Source: CAZBGQ01 sp964491515 (GTDB taxonomy: Bacteria; Patescibacteriota; Gracilibacteria; UBA1369; UBA12473). From it: DNA of 64,000 nt. The notes beneath the pieces are model-generated. The model saw only the letters and a list, made by a program, of their open reading frames with translations, made no database searches and was not told where the DNA came from. Both the position numbers and the translations under genes were made by a program. The stretch is taken from positions 10,677-74,676 of the forward strand of contig CAZBGQ010000006.1 of the NCBI GenBank assembly GCA_964491515.1, in the 5' to 3' direction. Below are positions 1 to 7,696 of the stretch, piece by piece; position 1 is the first letter of the stretch, and the number at the start of each line of letters is the position of its first letter.

Positions 1-2985
1 TGCAGGGGGTGTCGTGGATGATGGGCTCTCGCTCACGGTCACCATCCCTCTGACATACGCTATTTCCCCATTGGTCGGTGCCGCACTATAAGTAATAGGT
101 TCCGTGGTCTCAACGGGCGGAGCGGGAGTTGTTTCGGGGTTAAGGTAAGGTTTTTTTTCTTCTCTCAGATGTGGGAAGTATTCAAAGGGATTGCGGTCGG
201 TCCCTCCCCCTTGAATAATGGTTGTTCCGGTACAAGTTGAGGAGGCAACAGCTGACACAGTTACAGAAAAATTTACTTGGTCTGAATTGGCAGGCAACTC
301 ATCATCTGTTACTAAGACGCTGATAACATTGACTCCAATGTTCAGTTGATCCGTATTAATGGTTAAGATTGATAATCCATTACTGACATTGGAAAGAGTT
401 AAGGCACTTGAGTTTGGGGTGGAAGCTGACAAGGTTAGCGTATCGCCATCAACGTCAGAGGCTGAGAGCGTTACATTGATAATGCTACCTTGGACAAGCG
501 CCTGATCCTGGATAGCTTGTAGGACCGGGTCATTTCCTGTTGTGGTGGGAACAGCCGCAGTCACTGTGACAGAAAAAGTGGATTGGGTTGTATTGGGTGA
601 TGTTTCATCATCGGTTGCGGAGACTGTAATGACACTGGTTCCAATAGATAGATTGTCTGTATCAATTTTGAGGGTGGCAAGACCGTTGCTAATAGGAGTT
701 AATGTAAGTGCACCTAGTTCAGAAGTTGTAGCACCAATTGTTAAAGTATCATCATCCACATCTGAAGCAGAAATGAGGAGCGTGGCCACACTGCCTTGTA
801 TTAAATTCTGATTAGAAAGAGTGGCAATCGTGGGCGCGTTTCCGGTCGTTGGTGTCGATAGCGGATTTACGGTAACAGAGAACGTTTTTTGAGACGATTC
901 ACTATCATCATCTTCGGCCGTTACGGTGATGACATGAGTTCCAATTGAAAAATTAGAAGTATCAATATTGAGGTTAGCGGTGCCATTGGCAATCGGAGTG
1001 AGTGTGAGGGCGCTTAGCTCGGAAGTCGTGGCCGAGAGGGTCATGGTGTCGTTGTCTGGGTCTGTTGCATGAAGGATTAAGTTAAGAATACTCCCCTGGT
1101 AGACCGTTTGATCATTAAGGCTGGTAATGGTTGGTGCATTATTGGTGGCGCCGGAGGACTCCACCGTGATTTGGATTGTTTCAACATAGGTTGAGCTACC
1201 GGTTCCATCATCGCTCGCTTCAAAATCAACATCCGTATAAACACCCACATCGTCTTCGGAGGGAGTCCATGTAAAGATCCATTGAGTCGCGCTTACATTG
1301 TTTAAGCTGGCGCCAGCCGGAAGGCTGGGCGCATCTAAAGCAACCGAAACGGTATCACCATCTGTGTCGGAGGCCTGAACAATAAATACCAATAAATCTC
1401 CCGCGGTCACCGTTTTATCGGCAATGGGAGTTATGGTCGGGGTTGAATTGGCAATCACATCAAATGAATAGGCATCGGTGGTCATGTCATTACTTTCCAG
1501 GTCGCTGGCATCAATGGAAACATTGATTGTATCTCCTCGAGAAAAATCAGAATCCGGATTAATAGTGATGTTGTAGCTAGAGGCAGACCCCGAAGCGCTA
1601 AATGTATTTGGCCCAGACTGGGTATACGTAATTCCATCCACATCAACAGATAGAGTACTTAAATCGACTCCAGATTTTCCATCGGAAATAGTAAAGGTGA
1701 CATTTGAATTGATGGCAACATCGGTCGCGGAAGCCGCTGGGTTTCGATTAGAGATAGAAGGAGCAACAGTATCATCTTCAGCCGTGAAGCTGTAGCTGAC
1801 GGTACTCATTGTATTGTTATTTAAATCATCAGCATCAATAGATAAGTTGATCACTTCGGCGTAGTCGAAATTAGAGGCTGGATTCACTGTAATGGAGTAA
1901 TTACTACTACCACCGGAATAGCCAAACGTGTTGGGGCCAGATTGAGTGTATGTCACTCCATCGACCTCAACGGAAACAGAACTTAGGTCCACGCCAGAGA
2001 CAGCATCTGTAATGTTAAACGTCACATTCGAGCCAATGGAAACATCAGTAGCGGAAGCCGATGGGTTACGGTTTGAAACCGCAGGAGCTGTGGTGTCGTC
2101 AATGACATCAAAACTATAGTTAACGGTCGACATGCTATTGCTATAAACGTCGTCTCCATCCACAACAACATTGACTGTTTCACCGTAACTAAAGTTTGAC
2201 GCAGGGTTGACGGTGATTAAATAGTTACTAGGAACACCAGAGGCACTAAATGTATTTGGTCCAGATTGAGTGTATTCAACCCCCTTCACCGTAACTGAAA
2301 GTGTGCTGAGGTCCACTCCACATTCATCATCGTGAATACGGAAGGTAACGTTTTGATTGACGGCAACATCAGAGGCGCTTTGGGCGGGACTATATGAGTT
2401 TAAGTATGGGAGGGTGGCATCTGCTATAAACGTGAATGAGGCATCACCAACATCATTTAGAATATCATCACTGGTGACAGTTTCAGCGATATTGGAATCA
2501 GTGGTTGAAGCAGGCGTGAAGTCAATATTGAAATTGGCTGTTCCCGCTCCAGTTGGGGTGATTGTGAATGAACCAAAAGTACCATATCCAGATCCACTGT
2601 CATACGTGGTCGAAATGTTAAATCCTGTCATGAGAATACGATCTCCAGTTTCATCAACAGTGTATGAAGCATGATTGTTATAGGCAGATCCAGTAGCAAT
2701 TTGAATACCAGGAGTGCCGCCATCTTCATCTGTAATTGTAGCCATTGTATCGTCGTAATCAACAATGATATTTGCGGAATCGGTTTCAGTATTATTCGTG
2801 TAAATTCGCATGTCCACGGTGACCGTTTCACAACTCAGATAGTAGCTTCCAGAAGAAGGAGACAGTTCAAAAGCAGGAGGTGTCACCGCCGCCTGAGCAA
2901 GAGGAAGCGAGATAAGCTGGGTAAGCACTAGGCTCAACCAGAAAATACGACCTTTAAAAAATGGTTTAAGTTTCACCAGTTTCAT
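1..2985 (-). CDS. Secreted multi-repeat surface protein with cohesin-like domain (partial, runs off left edge)
   Basis: The frame is open from an ATG at 2985 to position 1: 995 codons, no stop, so the C-terminus lies outside the window. Residues 1-32 form a signal peptide ending near AQA. Residues about 35-185 resemble a cohesin/carbohydrate-binding fold. About 190-500 hold three near-identical Ig-like repeats, each with a TQSGPNTF motif; about 510-610 one more Ig/cadherin-like module; about 612-915 three repeats with an LxxxxxxxIGxxVITV pattern. The start overlaps the end of the upstream dockerin gene by 20 nt, so the two are probably co-transcribed. Likely a cell-surface adhesin or scaffold. 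The frame and repeats are seen; the cohesin label is a family inference. Confidence 0.82.
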   Translation of the reverse strand, partial: MKLVKLKPFFKGRIFWLSLVLTQLISLPLAQAAVTPPAFELSPSSGSYYLSCETVTVDMRIYTNNTETDSANIIVDYDDTMATITDEDGGTPGIQIATGSAYNNHASYTVDETGDRILMTGFNISTTYDSGSGYGTFGSFTITPTGAGTANFNIDFTPASTTDSNIAETVTSDDILNDVGDASFTFIADATLPYLNSYSPAQSASDVAVNQNVTFRIHDDECGVDLSTLSVTVKGVEYTQSGPNTFSASGVPSNYLITVNPASNFSYGETVNVVVDGDDVYSNSMSTVNYSFDVIDDTTAPAVSNRNPSASATDVSIGSNVTFNITDAVSGVDLSSVSVEVDGVTYTQSGPNTFGYSGGSSNYSITVNPASNFDYAEVINLSIDADDLNNNTMSTVSYSFTAEDDTVAPSISNRNPAASATDVAINSNVTFTISDGKSGVDLSTLSVDVDGITYTQSGPNTFSASGSASSYNITINPDSDFSRGDTINVSIDASDLESNDMTTDAYSFDVIANSTPTITPIADKTVTAGDLLVFIVQASDTDGDTVSVALDAPSLPAGASLNNVSATQWIFTWTPSEDDVGVYTDVDFEASDDGTGSSTYVETIQITVESSGATNNAPTITSLNDQTVYQGSILNLILHATDPDNDTMTLSATTSELSALTLTPIANGTANLNIDTSNFSIGTHVITVTAEDDDSESSQKTFSVTVNPLSTPTTGNAPTIATLSNQNLIQGSVATLLISASDVDDDTLTIGATTSELGALTLTPISNGLATLKIDTDNLSIGTSVITVSATDDETSPNTTQSTFSVTVTAAVPTTTGNDPVLQAIQDQALVQGSIINVTLSASDVDGDTLTLSASTPNSSALTLSNVSNGLSILTINTDQLNIGVNVISVLVTDDELPANSDQVNFSVTVSAVASSTCTGTTIIQGGGTDRNPFEYFPHLREEKKPYLNPETTPAPPVETTEPITYSAAPTNGEIAYVRGMVTVSESPSSTTPPA

Positions 2986-3613
2986 CGAGGTTAGTGAGTA
3001 AAGCAGATAAATCGAGTGCATTCACTAAGTTGTCTCGGTTGAGATCACTTCGTAGATCAAACGCATCCAGATCGGTAATTAATATTGAAAGATCAATGGA
3101 GTTGACCACATCGTCTCCAAACTCCGTGCCATTAATATCTCCTGAGAGCAGATAGGTAGTTGAGCTTTGGGTCCCATCAATCTCTGGAAGATAAGCATGA
3201 AGAACGTAATCATCTAGTTTGCGAGTTAGGTGTGACTCTCCTTTGATGAAGATGTCGTAGTAATCTGGAGATAGGCTGGAGATATTAATATTGGCATACG
3301 AACCGGTACCGGAGGTGGTAACAATATCTTCGCGTTGCATGGTATCTCCGAGAGAATCATAGATACGCGCTCGTACTTTGGTCGATAGGTTATTACTACC
3401 AACACGCTTTTCAGGCCAAGCCAGGATGGGTATAGGGACTAGGGGTTCACTGCTCGGGCCTACGACAACCGTTCCACGCACATAAACAGTACTTGCCCAC
3501 ACCACACGAGCTCCCATAGTTATGAGTAATCCACTCACAAGAAGCGCTACCAAGCCCACTCGCCATTGATGACGAAGCGGCATAGCCATGAGTCGAAGGA
3601 GGGCGTTTTTCAT
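2966..3613 (-). CDS. Membrane-anchored or secreted dockerin-domain protein
   Basis: A 215-aa protein with a basic N-terminus and one hydrophobic segment at about residues 18-40 (signal peptide or anchor). A beta-rich middle follows. The C-terminal 60 residues contain two dockerin-type calcium loops, the second being DLNRDNLVNALDLSALL, the classic F-hand spacing of Asp/Asn ligands followed by LxxLL. The first loop has a short insertion. Dockerins bind cohesin domains, and the next gene, overlapping by 20 nt, has a cohesin-like N-terminal domain. A TATAAT box lies 28 nt upstream of the start, after the recR terminator, so this is the first gene of its unit. Confidence 0.8.
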   Translation of the reverse strand: MKNALLRLMAMPLRHQWRVGLVALLVSGLLITMGARVVWASTVYVRGTVVVGPSSEPLVPIPILAWPEKRVGSNNLSTKVRARIYDSLGDTMQREDIVTTSGTGSYANINISSLSPDYYDIFIKGESHLTRKLDDYVLHAYLPEIDGTQSSTTYLLSGDINGTEFGDDVVNSIDLSILITDLDAFDLRSDLNRDNLVNALDLSALLTNLDETGET

Positions 3614-3640
3614 AGGGAATTTTGATTTTTATTTCATATG

Positions 3641-3646
3641 ATTATA
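3641..3646 (-). promoter_or_regulatory. -10 box for the dockerin/cohesin unit
   Basis: TATAAT on the minus strand, 28 nt before the dockerin start codon and just downstream of the recR terminator. No good -35 at the usual distance was seen. Confidence 0.5.
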
Positions 3647-3650
3647 CCTT

Positions 3651-3674
3651 AAAAACGCCCTTTTGATAAGGGCG
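3651..3674 (-). terminator. Rho-independent terminator after recR
   Basis: On the minus strand, a perfect 7-bp stem CGCCCTT/AAGGGCG with a 5-nt loop is followed by TTTTT. It closes the pdxT-folE-recR operon and separates it from the dockerin gene. Confidence 0.85.
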
Positions 3675-3709
3675 AGAGGACGGTGCAAACCTAGTTTGGC
3701 TTGACGGAT

Positions 3710-4327
3710 TTAGAACTCGTGCCGTCCTTCGAGGGCGCGTGAGAGTGTAAGATCGTCCGCATATTCAATGTCTGCTCCGGAGGGCAGCCCTCGTGCAATG
3801 CGTGTTACTTTTACTCCAAATGGTTTGAGCCACTTGAGTAAATAGTTGGCGGTTGCCTCCCCTTCCATGGTGGGATTGGTGGCAATGATGACTTCGGCTA
3901 TGGGGGTGTCTCCATCTCGGGAATCTTCTACTCGTCGTACTAGTTCTGACATTTTGAGCTCTTCTGGGCCGATGCCTTCAATGGGAGATAACGAACCATG
4001 CAGTACATGATAAAGGCCTTTGAACGTGCCCGTTTTTTCTAAAGCGATTAAGTCCGCCGGTGTTTCGACCACACACAGCATTGATCTTTCGCGGTACGAA
4101 TCTTCGCAAATAGTACAAGGATCTTGAAGTGTGAGATGCCAGCACACCGAACAAAGATGCGTTGATTCTTTTAAATCTTGCATAGCCCCTGCCAATTCCG
4201 TGGTTAGCCCATTCGGTGCTTGGAGCAAATGCATGGTTAAGCGTTGGGCAGTTTTTGGCCCAATCCCAGGCAAGCGTGTGAACGCTTGAATCAAATCTTG
4301 AACAGGTTTAGGAATGGAGTTGGACAT
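3710..4327 (-). CDS. recR: Recombination mediator RecR
   Basis: 205 aa, the usual RecR length. RecR works with RecO/RecF to load RecA on gapped DNA. Visible: N-terminal helix-hairpin-helix (LPGIGPKTAQRL, about 19-30), a four-cysteine zinc finger (CSVC...CTIC, about 58-75), then a Toprim domain beginning CVVETPADLIALE and ending near the GLPSGADIEYAD motif. It is the last gene of an operon, 2 nt after folE, and is followed by a clear terminator. No anomaly. Confidence 0.97.
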   Translation of the reverse strand: MSNSIPKPVQDLIQAFTRLPGIGPKTAQRLTMHLLQAPNGLTTELAGAMQDLKESTHLCSVCWHLTLQDPCTICEDSYRERSMLCVVETPADLIALEKTGTFKGLYHVLHGSLSPIEGIGPEELKMSELVRRVEDSRDGDTPIAEVIIATNPTMEGEATANYLLKWLKPFGVKVTRIARGLPSGADIEYADDLTLSRALEGRHEF

Positions 4328-4329
4328 GA

Positions 4330-4911
4330 TTAATATTTTCCGATTAGTCGTAAAAATTCATTGCGGGTATTGAGGTTTTTCTTAAATAGTCCTTGAACAG
4401 AAGAGGTTGTCATACTCGCTCCTTGCTTTTCAACGCCACGTGCCATCATGCATAAATGTTGAGCTTCAATAACCACTCCAACTCCTTTGGGATGAAGAAT
4501 ATCCATTAGGCCTTTTGCTATTTGAGACGTGAGGCGTTCTTGGTTTTGAAGACGACGGGAAAACACTTCTACAAGTCGGGGCATTTTGGAGAGCCCAATA
4601 ATTTTATCTTGAGGAATATAGCCTATGTGCGCCGTGCCAAAAAAGGACAGCATGTGATGCTCGCAGGTAGAATAAAACTCAATATCTTTCGCAATAACCA
4701 TCTCGTCATAGCCTTCATTATCGAATACCGTGATGATGTTTTCTGGGTTTTGTTTATAGCCGGAAAAAAGCGTTTTCTGTGCTTTTGCCACTCGAGCAGG
4801 AGTGTCGATTAATCCTTCGCGATTAGGATCTTCTCCTAGGTTGATCAACAATTGCCGAACCAGGTCTTCAGTAGAGAGCGCAGTTTTAGTGAGGTCGTGC
4901 ATCGTGTACAA
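4330..4911 (-). CDS. folE: GTP cyclohydrolase I
   Basis: 193 aa. Converts GTP to 7,8-dihydroneopterin triphosphate, the first step toward folate/pterins (or queuosine-type deazapurines). Zinc ligands are visible in STCEHHMLSF and in HLCMMARGV, together with the C-terminal TRNEFLRLI. The start overlaps the end of pdxT by 26 nt; an alternative ATG lies 9 nt further in (4902). No other folate gene is in the window, so the pathway endpoint is unknown. The operon mix (B6, pterin, recombination) looks like housekeeping grouping rather than one pathway. Confidence 0.96.
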   Translation of the reverse strand: MYTMHDLTKTALSTEDLVRQLLINLGEDPNREGLIDTPARVAKAQKTLFSGYKQNPENIITVFDNEGYDEMVIAKDIEFYSTCEHHMLSFFGTAHIGYIPQDKIIGLSKMPRLVEVFSRRLQNQERLTSQIAKGLMDILHPKGVGVVIEAQHLCMMARGVEKQGASMTTSSVQGLFKKNLNTRNEFLRLIGKY

Positions 4912-5581
4912 GCGTTAAGAATTTTTGATGAACCGTGAGGTTGTCGGTCAGTTCAGGGTGAAAGGTGGACACAAGGAGGTTACCTTCTTGGGCTAGAACC
5001 ACATCGGATTCATATTGTGCCAGGGGAACGACGTTTTGGCCAAGGGTTTTAATGCGAGGGGCTCGAATAAATACAGCTGACAGACACGAGCGAAGCGAGG
5101 TGTCCATCTGTGAGCTATGCGAACTGCCATGCAGAGAAGCATGATCGTCCCGAGAAGAATCGTTCGCGCTTAGCGAGTCGGAGAAAAAGTACGGTAAAAT
5201 TTTAACCTGCCCTGTAAAGCTTTCCAGTTGTCTCCCATAACTGTTTCGTTCAATGCCAATGTCCATCAACTCAAGGGTGGGCACATTTTGTCCTCCTACC
5301 ACTTTTTTTGCCAACAAAATAGCGCCTGCACAGGTCCCATAAATAGGCATGCCGGCTTTGGCGCGCTCAATAATCGCATCCCACAATCCGCTCCATTTCA
5401 GTAGTTTTGAAATTGTGGTGCTCTCTCCCCCCGGGATAACCAGCCCTTCTACGCGTGCTAAATCCTCAGGTATTTTGATTCCAATTACTTTTGCGCCACA
5501 TGCTTCCAGGGCACGCCGATGCTCAATAACATCACCTTGAAGATCAAGAATGCCGATAAGTGGCTCGAAGATTTTATTCAT
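4886..5581 (-). CDS. pdxT: Pyridoxal 5'-phosphate synthase glutaminase subunit, with an inserted segment
   Basis: 231 aa, about 35-40 residues longer than typical PdxT. It hydrolyses glutamine and channels ammonia to PdxS for de novo vitamin B6 synthesis. The glutaminase motifs GGESTTI, GTCAGAILL (nucleophile Cys) and FHPEL (His/Glu) are intact, as is NSYGRQ. Between the residues matching KILPYFF and VFIRAP, normally close together, lies an extra Ser/Asp/His-rich stretch (nt about 5075-5175) full of small inverted repeats. The insertion keeps frame and probably forms a surface loop. The partner pdxS is at 6761-7630, in a separate unit. Confidence 0.94.
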   Translation of the reverse strand: MNKIFEPLIGILDLQGDVIEHRRALEACGAKVIGIKIPEDLARVEGLVIPGGESTTISKLLKWSGLWDAIIERAKAGMPIYGTCAGAILLAKKVVGGQNVPTLELMDIGIERNSYGRQLESFTGQVKILPYFFSDSLSANDSSRDDHASLHGSSHSSQMDTSLRSCLSAVFIRAPRIKTLGQNVVPLAQYESDVVLAQEGNLLVSTFHPELTDNLTVHQKFLTLVHDARPH

Positions 5582-5828
5582 AAAAATGTTTAATCCACCA
5601 ATTCCGAATGGGAGATACGGTGATCATTGACAAGAAATATCCAATTGCGGGAACTAATGATGCGAGCCAAATTTGATCTACATTAGAAATCCACATAACA
5701 AGTACGGCCATTCCATAAATAAATGCTGTCACCATGATACGTCGGAATAAGCTAATCTCCCACGCTTTGTGGATCTCTACTTTTTTGTTGCGCTCATGAA
5801 TTTTTTTGAATTCCTGTTCGTAGCTCAT
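5574..5828 (-). CDS. Small two-helix membrane protein
   Basis: 84 aa, family not recognised. A charged N-terminal 25 residues is followed by two hydrophobic segments (about 30-48 and 53-70) and a short basic tail. It overlaps the start of pdxT by 8 nt and is the first gene of the pdxT-folE-recR operon, which supports its being real. Function unknown; it has no motif tying it to B6 metabolism. Confidence 0.7.
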   Translation of the reverse strand: MSYEQEFKKIHERNKKVEIHKAWEISLFRRIMVTAFIYGMAVLVMWISNVDQIWLASLVPAIGYFLSMITVSPIRNWWIKHFYE

Positions 5829-5898
5829 TAATAGCTTGGTTAAAACAAAATAACAACAGAAGGTGCTTGGATTTTAGCAGGAAAAATGTCTTAATGCG

Positions 5899-6756
5899 AT
5901 GCGTATGACAACATCACTTCAAAACTTCCTAGAGCCGGGCCAGCTTGCACGCCCACCCGATCGGTTGCAGCAATTATTTCTTGAAGGAGGGTTTAATTTG
6001 AAGGAGGAAATATGGGCCGCTATGGCAGCAGCTGATCCAAATGAGGCATTCGTTATTTTGGATGAGGGCTGTGGAACCGGAGGGGCCATAGAGCAGTTGA
6101 TACGAAGTCTTCCACCAGAGGCTGCTCGTCGAGATTTTCATCAAAAAATTGAAGGCATTGGGGTGGACGAAAGGCCACTTTCGGGACGTATCAGTCAAAT
6201 GGTTTTTTGGATGAATCCGGAACGAGGCCAACACACTTCCATGTTTGATAATCCTCTGATGGGTTTTGATTCTCCTAGCCAACGACAGTTACGGTCAACG
6301 CTTCTCCAAGCAAATGTAGAGCATCTGCCATTGAAAGACGAATCTGTAAATTTTGGTTATTCTTATGCGACTTTGATTTATGTTGTGGATGCACTCAAGG
6401 CACTGGAGGAAGGTTTCCGTGTTTTGAAGCCGGGAGGAGTAATGATTTTCAATGTTGAAGATCGGTGGATTTCTAAAACACCACGCTTTAATGAAATTTT
6501 AGATGAAACTCCTGGAGCGAGAGAAGCTTTTACATATCAGCCTTCACTGGAGTATGAAAATGATGGATTTGTCATTATTCGTAAATCAGAAGACAGCACA
6601 TTTCAAGGTTTCCCTTATTATTTGGTGAACTATGTTGCTCCAGCTGGGACAGCCGTGAATCGTGGTGAGCCCCCAAAAGAAAGAAGAGATTTTAATCGTG
6701 CCGGTATTTATAAAAAGTACAAGAAATTCTTGAGAATACTAAACGATATTTCATAG
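5899..6756 (+). CDS. Class I SAM-dependent methyltransferase
   Basis: 285 aa. The SAM-binding motif I is DEGCGTGG (about residues 55-62), preceded by beta-strand FVIL. The post-motif region NVEHLPLKDESVNFGYS and the LKPGGVMIFN motif are typical of Methyltransf_11/25-type enzymes. Substrate unknown. It stands alone, divergent from the pdxT operon and converging on pdxS with a 4-nt gap. The start at 5899 has another ATG two codons later and no strong Shine-Dalgarno for either. Confidence 0.85.
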   Translation: MRMTTSLQNFLEPGQLARPPDRLQQLFLEGGFNLKEEIWAAMAAADPNEAFVILDEGCGTGGAIEQLIRSLPPEAARRDFHQKIEGIGVDERPLSGRISQMVFWMNPERGQHTSMFDNPLMGFDSPSQRQLRSTLLQANVEHLPLKDESVNFGYSYATLIYVVDALKALEEGFRVLKPGGVMIFNVEDRWISKTPRFNEILDETPGAREAFTYQPSLEYENDGFVIIRKSEDSTFQGFPYYLVNYVAPAGTAVNRGEPPKERRDFNRAGIYKKYKKFLRILNDIS

Positions 6757-6760
6757 CATT

Positions 6761-7630
6761 TTACCATCCGCGATCTGCATATTGTGTCTCGAGCTGGCTG
6801 GCTTCTAAGCTTTCCATCGCCTCTCCTAAATTTTCAGAAACACGAGCAATCACCGCAGCGTCATTGAAATGTGTGGTGGCTTCGACGATCGCTTTGGCTC
6901 GTTTAGCCGGGTCGCTAGATTTGAAAATTCCAGATCCAACAAACACCCCATCGCAACCTAGTTGCATCATGAGTGCTGCATCTGCAGGCGTTGCAATGCC
7001 GCCCGCTGCAAAATTCACAACTGGCAAGCGTCCTAACTCAAGAACCTCTTTTACTAATGCAACAGGGACACGCATTTCATCGGCACGTGCTTGTAGTTCG
7101 GCTTCATTCATAGTTTTGAGCGCATCGATTTCGCCTGAAATCGTTCTCCAATGGTGCACTGCTTGGACCACATTTCCGGTTCCAGCTTCGCCTTTGGTTC
7201 GGATCATGGCCGCGCCTTCATTCAGACGACGAAGTGCTTCTCCAAGGTTGGTTGCGCCACAAACAAACGGAACTTTGAAGTCATTTTTAATCACATGAAG
7301 TGCGTTGTCAGCTGGAGTCAAAACTTCACTTTCATCTATGTAATCCACACCAAGTGACTCAAGCACTTGTGCTTCTACAAAATGTCCGATTCTAACTTTT
7401 GCCATCACGGGAATTGATACTGTCTCAATAATTCCTTTAATCATTGTGGGGTCTGACATGCGGGCTACTCCCCCATCTCGTCGAATGTCTGAGGGAACAC
7501 GTTCCAATGCCATCACAGCACACGCACCCGCATCTTCGGCGATTTTTGCCTGCTCTGGGTTGACCACGTCCATAATGACTCCGCCCTTAAGCATCTGAGC
7601 CAATCCAATTTTGAGTTTAAGTTCTGACAT
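6761..7630 (-). CDS. pdxS: Pyridoxal 5'-phosphate synthase synthase subunit
   Basis: 289 aa, normal length. The (beta/alpha)8 enzyme makes PLP from ribose 5-phosphate, glyceraldehyde 3-phosphate and ammonia supplied by PdxT. Conserved features: GGVIMDV near the N-terminus, the catalytic lysine in MAKVRIGHFVEAQ, VDYIDESEVLTPAD, the second lysine region IRTKGEAGTGNVV, and the phosphate loop NFAAGGIATPADAALM. It is transcribed alone, about 1.2 kb from pdxT; in many bacteria the two are adjacent. Confidence 0.98.
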   Translation of the reverse strand: MSELKLKIGLAQMLKGGVIMDVVNPEQAKIAEDAGACAVMALERVPSDIRRDGGVARMSDPTMIKGIIETVSIPVMAKVRIGHFVEAQVLESLGVDYIDESEVLTPADNALHVIKNDFKVPFVCGATNLGEALRRLNEGAAMIRTKGEAGTGNVVQAVHHWRTISGEIDALKTMNEAELQARADEMRVPVALVKEVLELGRLPVVNFAAGGIATPADAALMMQLGCDGVFVGSGIFKSSDPAKRAKAIVEATTHFNDAAVIARVSENLGEAMESLEASQLETQYADRGW

Positions 7631-7696
7631 CGAGAAAAAGTTTAAAATTAAAGCGAGCTGATTGTAGAGGAAAAGATGAAGAGCAACAAGTAGCCA

